Shown here piece by piece: positions 61,758 through 64,000 of a stretch of DNA of 64,000 nucleotides. Both the position numbers and the translations under genes were made by a program. This DNA comes from Flavobacteriales bacterium (GTDB lineage: Bacteria > Bacteroidota > Bacteroidia > NS11-12g > UBA9320). Location of the stretch: positions 1,116,001 through 1,180,000 of the forward strand of contig JACJZV010000001.1 of the NCBI GenBank assembly GCA_020635395.1. The letters run 5' to 3'. The notes under the pieces were generated by a model. The model saw only the letters and a program-made list of their open reading frames with translations, did not search any database and was not told where the DNA came from. Positions within the stretch are counted from its first letter, which is position 1. Every line of letters begins with the position of its first letter.

Positions 61758-62971
61758 TACTGTGTTCTGTGAGCCAGCACTATGGGTGGTTCTCCATTAA
61801 AAGGGTTAAAATCGCTGCCAATGGTTTTTGCCCCAAGTGTGTTTGCCCGCATAATGGTGCGGCTGCCAAATCGGTTGCGAATGGCATCCATGGCATGATA
61901 CAAATTGGCGGTTTTGGCCACATCATCAAACAACGAAATTTGATAGCTGCCACCGGTTAAATCGCTGTATCGAACGCCCACCAAACGAATCAATAAACGT
62001 TTTTCGTAGAGCCGCTCAAACATTTCCAACGTTTTCGGAATCAAAATATGGTCGGCAGATGTATAGGGAATTTTTAACTGTTTGGTGTATGTATTAAAGT
62101 CTGAATACCGAATTTTTACGGTAATACACGAGGTTATTTTATTTCCTTTTCGGAGCAGATAGGCCAAGTTTTCGGCCATGGCAGCCACCGTTGTTCGCAG
62201 TTTTTGAATGTCGGTAGTGTCTTTGCCAAACGTTCGTTCGTTCGACACCGACTTTCGTTCGTGATATTCAATAATAGGGCGGTTGTCAATGCCGTTGGCT
62301 TTTTCCCAGATTACAATTCCGCTTTTGCCAAACACATTTTCCATTGCTTCTATGGGCATTTGTTGGATGTTCCATACTTGTTTTAATCCCAAATTGCACA
62401 GCCGCTGAAAAGTTTTTTCGCCTATCATGGGTATTTTTTTTATAGAAAGCGGTGCCAAAAACGTTTTTTCAGTGCCAAAATCTATTTTTAGTTGGTTGTT
62501 GGGTTTTGCCTCGTTGGTGGCCACTTTCGAAACGGTTTTGTTGGACGACAAGCCAAAAGAAATGGGCAAACCCGTTTCGCGAGTAATTTTTTGGCGTAGC
62601 TCAGAGGCAAATTTGTAGGTGCCAAAAAATTTGTCCATACCCGTCAAGTCGGCGTAAAACTCGTCAACACTGGCTTTTTCAAGCAGCGGCACACTTTCTT
62701 TTAAAATGTCAGTCACCATTTTCGAAAATTTGGTGTATGTGCCGGCATTTCCTTTAATCACAATGGCTTCGGGGCAGAGCATTCGAGCCATTTTCATGGG
62801 CATACCCGAGTGTGCACCAAAAAACCGAGCTTCATAGCTGGCAGCAGAAACCACGCCTCTATCGCCGGTACCGCCCACCAGTATTGGTTTTCCGTTTAAT
62901 CTGCTATCGAGCAATCGTTCGCAAGCCACAAAAAACGTGTCCAAATCCATGTGCAAAATATTCCTGCTCAT
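61757..62971 (-). CDS. dinB: DNA polymerase IV / Y-family translesion polymerase
   Basis: 404 residues from ATG 62971. Y-family palm motifs HMDLDTFFVACE (D9, D11), AASYEARFFGAHSGMPMKMA, and SVDEFYADLTG (catalytic Asp-Glu); helix-hairpin-helix IPMIGEKTFQRLCNLG; little-finger domain to the end. The frame is open to 63010, but a TACATTTG promoter box lies between, 7 bases before ATG 62971. Co-translated with dnaE. Two palindromes upstream may control the operon. Confidence 0.92.
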   Translation of the reverse strand: MSRNILHMDLDTFFVACERLLDSRLNGKPILVGGTGDRGVVSAASYEARFFGAHSGMPMKMARMLCPEAIVIKGNAGTYTKFSKMVTDILKESVPLLEKASVDEFYADLTGMDKFFGTYKFASELRQKITRETGLPISFGLSSNKTVSKVATNEAKPNNQLKIDFGTEKTFLAPLSIKKIPMIGEKTFQRLCNLGLKQVWNIQQMPIEAMENVFGKSGIVIWEKANGIDNRPIIEYHERKSVSNERTFGKDTTDIQKLRTTVAAMAENLAYLLRKGNKITSCITVKIRYSDFNTYTKQLKIPYTSADHILIPKTLEMFERLYEKRLLIRLVGVRYSDLTGGSYQISLFDDVAKTANLYHAMDAIRNRFGSRTIMRANTLGAKTIGSDFNPFNGEPPIVLAHRTQ

Positions 62972-62978
62972 TGTTTGG

Positions 62979-62986
62979 CAAATGTA
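62979..62986 (-). promoter_or_regulatory. TAnnTTTG promoter box of dinB-dnaE
   Basis: TACATTTG on the minus strand, 7 bases before ATG 62971. Confidence 0.55.
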
Positions 62987-62997
62987 TTTTGAAGAAA

Positions 62998-63027
62998 GGA
63001 TATATTCCAAAAAAGTGGAAATATTCC
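62998..63027. promoter_or_regulatory. Tandem palindromes, putative operator of dinB-dnaE
   Basis: GGATATATTCC (62998-63008) and GGAAATATTCC (63017-63027) are two near-identical 11-base palindromes with centres 19 bases apart, about two helical turns. The first covers the -33 region of the TACATTTG promoter. A dimeric repressor or activator binding side by side is the simplest reading; whether it is an SOS regulator is inference. Confidence 0.5.
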
Positions 63028-63137
63028 AAATGTGTAAACAATTTTGTTGTGGGGTTGAAAAGGTTTTTTGGGGAAAATAGGTGTTAAAACTCTAAACTTT
63101 CGTTCGTTAGGTCGGTTTTTAAATAGTTAAATTTAAG

Positions 63138-63869
63138 TCATGCATTTTCATAAAGTTCAATTTCAGGCATTTCGTCCCAAGTCTTTCCTTCTAACAGTCG
63201 TCCTGTTTTCTTTTTGTTTGTCCCGCCCCATTGCTTAAAGAAAAAAGAAACGTCAGCCTCCAAACACTGATTTTTTATATCTGTTACCCATTCTTCTTTC
63301 ATAGGTCTTGGTTTTCTTCCACTTTCTCCTCCAACAATTACCCAATCTATTCCTTTCAAGTTCATATTTTGGATTGCTCCAATTAAAGGCTCACAAGAAA
63401 GAAATTTTACTCTTGCTCTAGTCTCTCGTAAAAGGTCAATACGCTTTGTTACTTTACTATTTTCTACAGAGACACCCATCCAAATATTATGTGTCCATTC
63501 TAGCCACCCTTCACTGTCATAATATCTCAGTATGTCGGCTCTTTTAGTCAGCACTTGAAAAACGTGTTGGGGGTTGTCTTTCATAACTTTAAACACCTTC
63601 TTAATAAATTCAATTGGAACGTCTTTGTGAAATAGGTCACTCATAGAGTTAACAAAAACAACTCTTGGTTTCTTCCAGGTATAAGGTGTTTCCAATTCAT
63701 CTTCGTGAATGGCAATCTCAAAATTGTTTTTATACTTCTCAACGCCCATAGCTTGTAAACGCTTTGACATAACTTCTGCATAACAGAATTTACATCCTGC
63801 CGAAATCTTGTCGCAACCTGTTGTTGGATTCCAAGTCATTTCAGTCCATTCTATGCTCGATTGTGCCAT
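63138..63869 (-). CDS. Phage Gp37/Gp68-family protein (DUF5131), three-Cys motif
   Basis: 243 residues. The N-terminus has the family pattern SSIEWTEMTWNPTTGC with Cys 19, 26 and 29 (C-x6-C-x2-C), which recalls a radical-SAM-like iron-sulfur site, followed by VVFVNSMSDLFHKDVP, FQVLTKRAD, WMGVSVEN, FLSCEPL and VIVGGESGRKPRPM. The biochemical activity is not established. The upstream partial gene, two bases away, looks like the C-terminus of a three-Cys-motif partner protein (TcmP), the usual companion. Base composition is AT-rich, and phage and plasmids carry relatives, so acquisition is likely. Confidence 0.85.
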   Translation of the reverse strand: MAQSSIEWTEMTWNPTTGCDKISAGCKFCYAEVMSKRLQAMGVEKYKNNFEIAIHEDELETPYTWKKPRVVFVNSMSDLFHKDVPIEFIKKVFKVMKDNPQHVFQVLTKRADILRYYDSEGWLEWTHNIWMGVSVENSKVTKRIDLLRETRARVKFLSCEPLIGAIQNMNLKGIDWVIVGGESGRKPRPMKEEWVTDIKNQCLEADVSFFFKQWGGTNKKKTGRLLEGKTWDEMPEIELYENA

Positions 63870-63871
63870 TT

Positions 63872-64000
63872 CTATTTCTTTATCTGATAAGTGATTATGT
63901 TCTTCTTACGGAAAACGTTTTCATAAGTCAAATATGGTGTTTGTGTCTCATAATTTAGTTTCCCTTCTTTTTTGAGCCTTTTTAGGACTATTTCTGCGTG
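63872..64000 (-). CDS. tcmP: C-terminus of a probable three-Cys-motif partner protein (TcmP), cut by window edge
   Basis: The 42 visible codons (EIVLKRLKKEGKLNYETQ, TYENVFRKKNIITYQIKK) end in TAG, two bases before the Gp37/Gp68 ATG. A winged-helix-like, Lys-rich tail fits TcmP, known to be paired with this family; the call rests mainly on that pairing and the short match. Confidence 0.5.
   Translation of the reverse strand, partial: HAEIVLKRLKKEGKLNYETQTPYLTYENVFRKKNIITYQIKK

Noticed and set aside
62972..63010. Longer DinB start at 63010
   Set aside because: Upstream of the TACATTTG box; Y-family proteins begin close to the HMDLDxFF motif.

Overview
The window comes from a Gram-negative member of the Bacteroidota. 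Four secreted proteins end in Por/type IX secretion (T9SS) sorting domains, there is a Kdo-activating enzyme for LPS (kdsB) and a SusC-like TonB receptor, strong Shine-Dalgarno sequences are lacking, and many genes carry the Bacteroidota promoter box TAnnTTTG just before the start codon. The genus cannot be named from the sequence alone. Coding density is high. I see no rRNA, tRNA or CRISPR array.

Layout. 0-8 kb: trkA-trkH potassium uptake, an HAE3-type RND transporter, a secreted PGRP-type amidase and an inositol-monophosphatase family enzyme. 8-15.5 kb: two exported proteins on the plus strand, then a minus-strand run ribD / DMT transporter / yigZ / T9SS metalloprotease / polysaccharide deacetylase. 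15.5-24.9 kb: prmC, ychF, an AT-rich two-gene cassette (HipA-like kinase plus HIRAN protein), then nnr / small conserved protein / MsbA-like ABC exporter, an orphan exported protein and cytidine deaminase. 25-34 kb: a large Ig/PKD T9SS protein, a DPP4-like peptidase with a ChaN-like protein, ferritin-kdsB, and pyrG with a hairpin leader. 34-42 kb: a repeat-bearing intergenic region, a three-gene TonB/DUF4625 metal-type operon, a methionine aminotransferase with an omega-amidase, and a decayed IS200-type transposase beside twin hairpins. 42-58.7 kb: a polytopic membrane protein and a TPR protein, a VIT-family transporter, a 1010-residue BNR protein with maf, an exonuclease fused operonically to histidine ammonia-lyase, a YkuK-like protein, acyl-CoA reductase, purC, an NHL/PKD T9SS protein and an AsmA-like protein. 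58.7-64 kb: a dinB-dnaE translesion operon preceded by tandem palindromes, then a Gp37/Gp68-type gene with the tail of a likely tcmP partner.

How the genes work together. Most of the window is housekeeping: potassium, nucleotide (pyrG, purC, cdd, maf), riboflavin, metabolite repair (nnr) and methionine/glutamine salvage. Iron and metal handling recurs (ferritin, ChaN, VIT, TonB/DUF4625). The accessory parts are the HipA/HIRAN cassette, the transposase relic, the Gp37/TcmP pair and possibly the damage-response polymerase operon with its putative operator.

Start codons. In several genes the longest open frame begins with a TTG that lies inside the TAnnTTTG box, so I moved the start downstream. 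In at least four genes the box ends only 4-5 bases before ATG, which suggests near-leaderless mRNAs.
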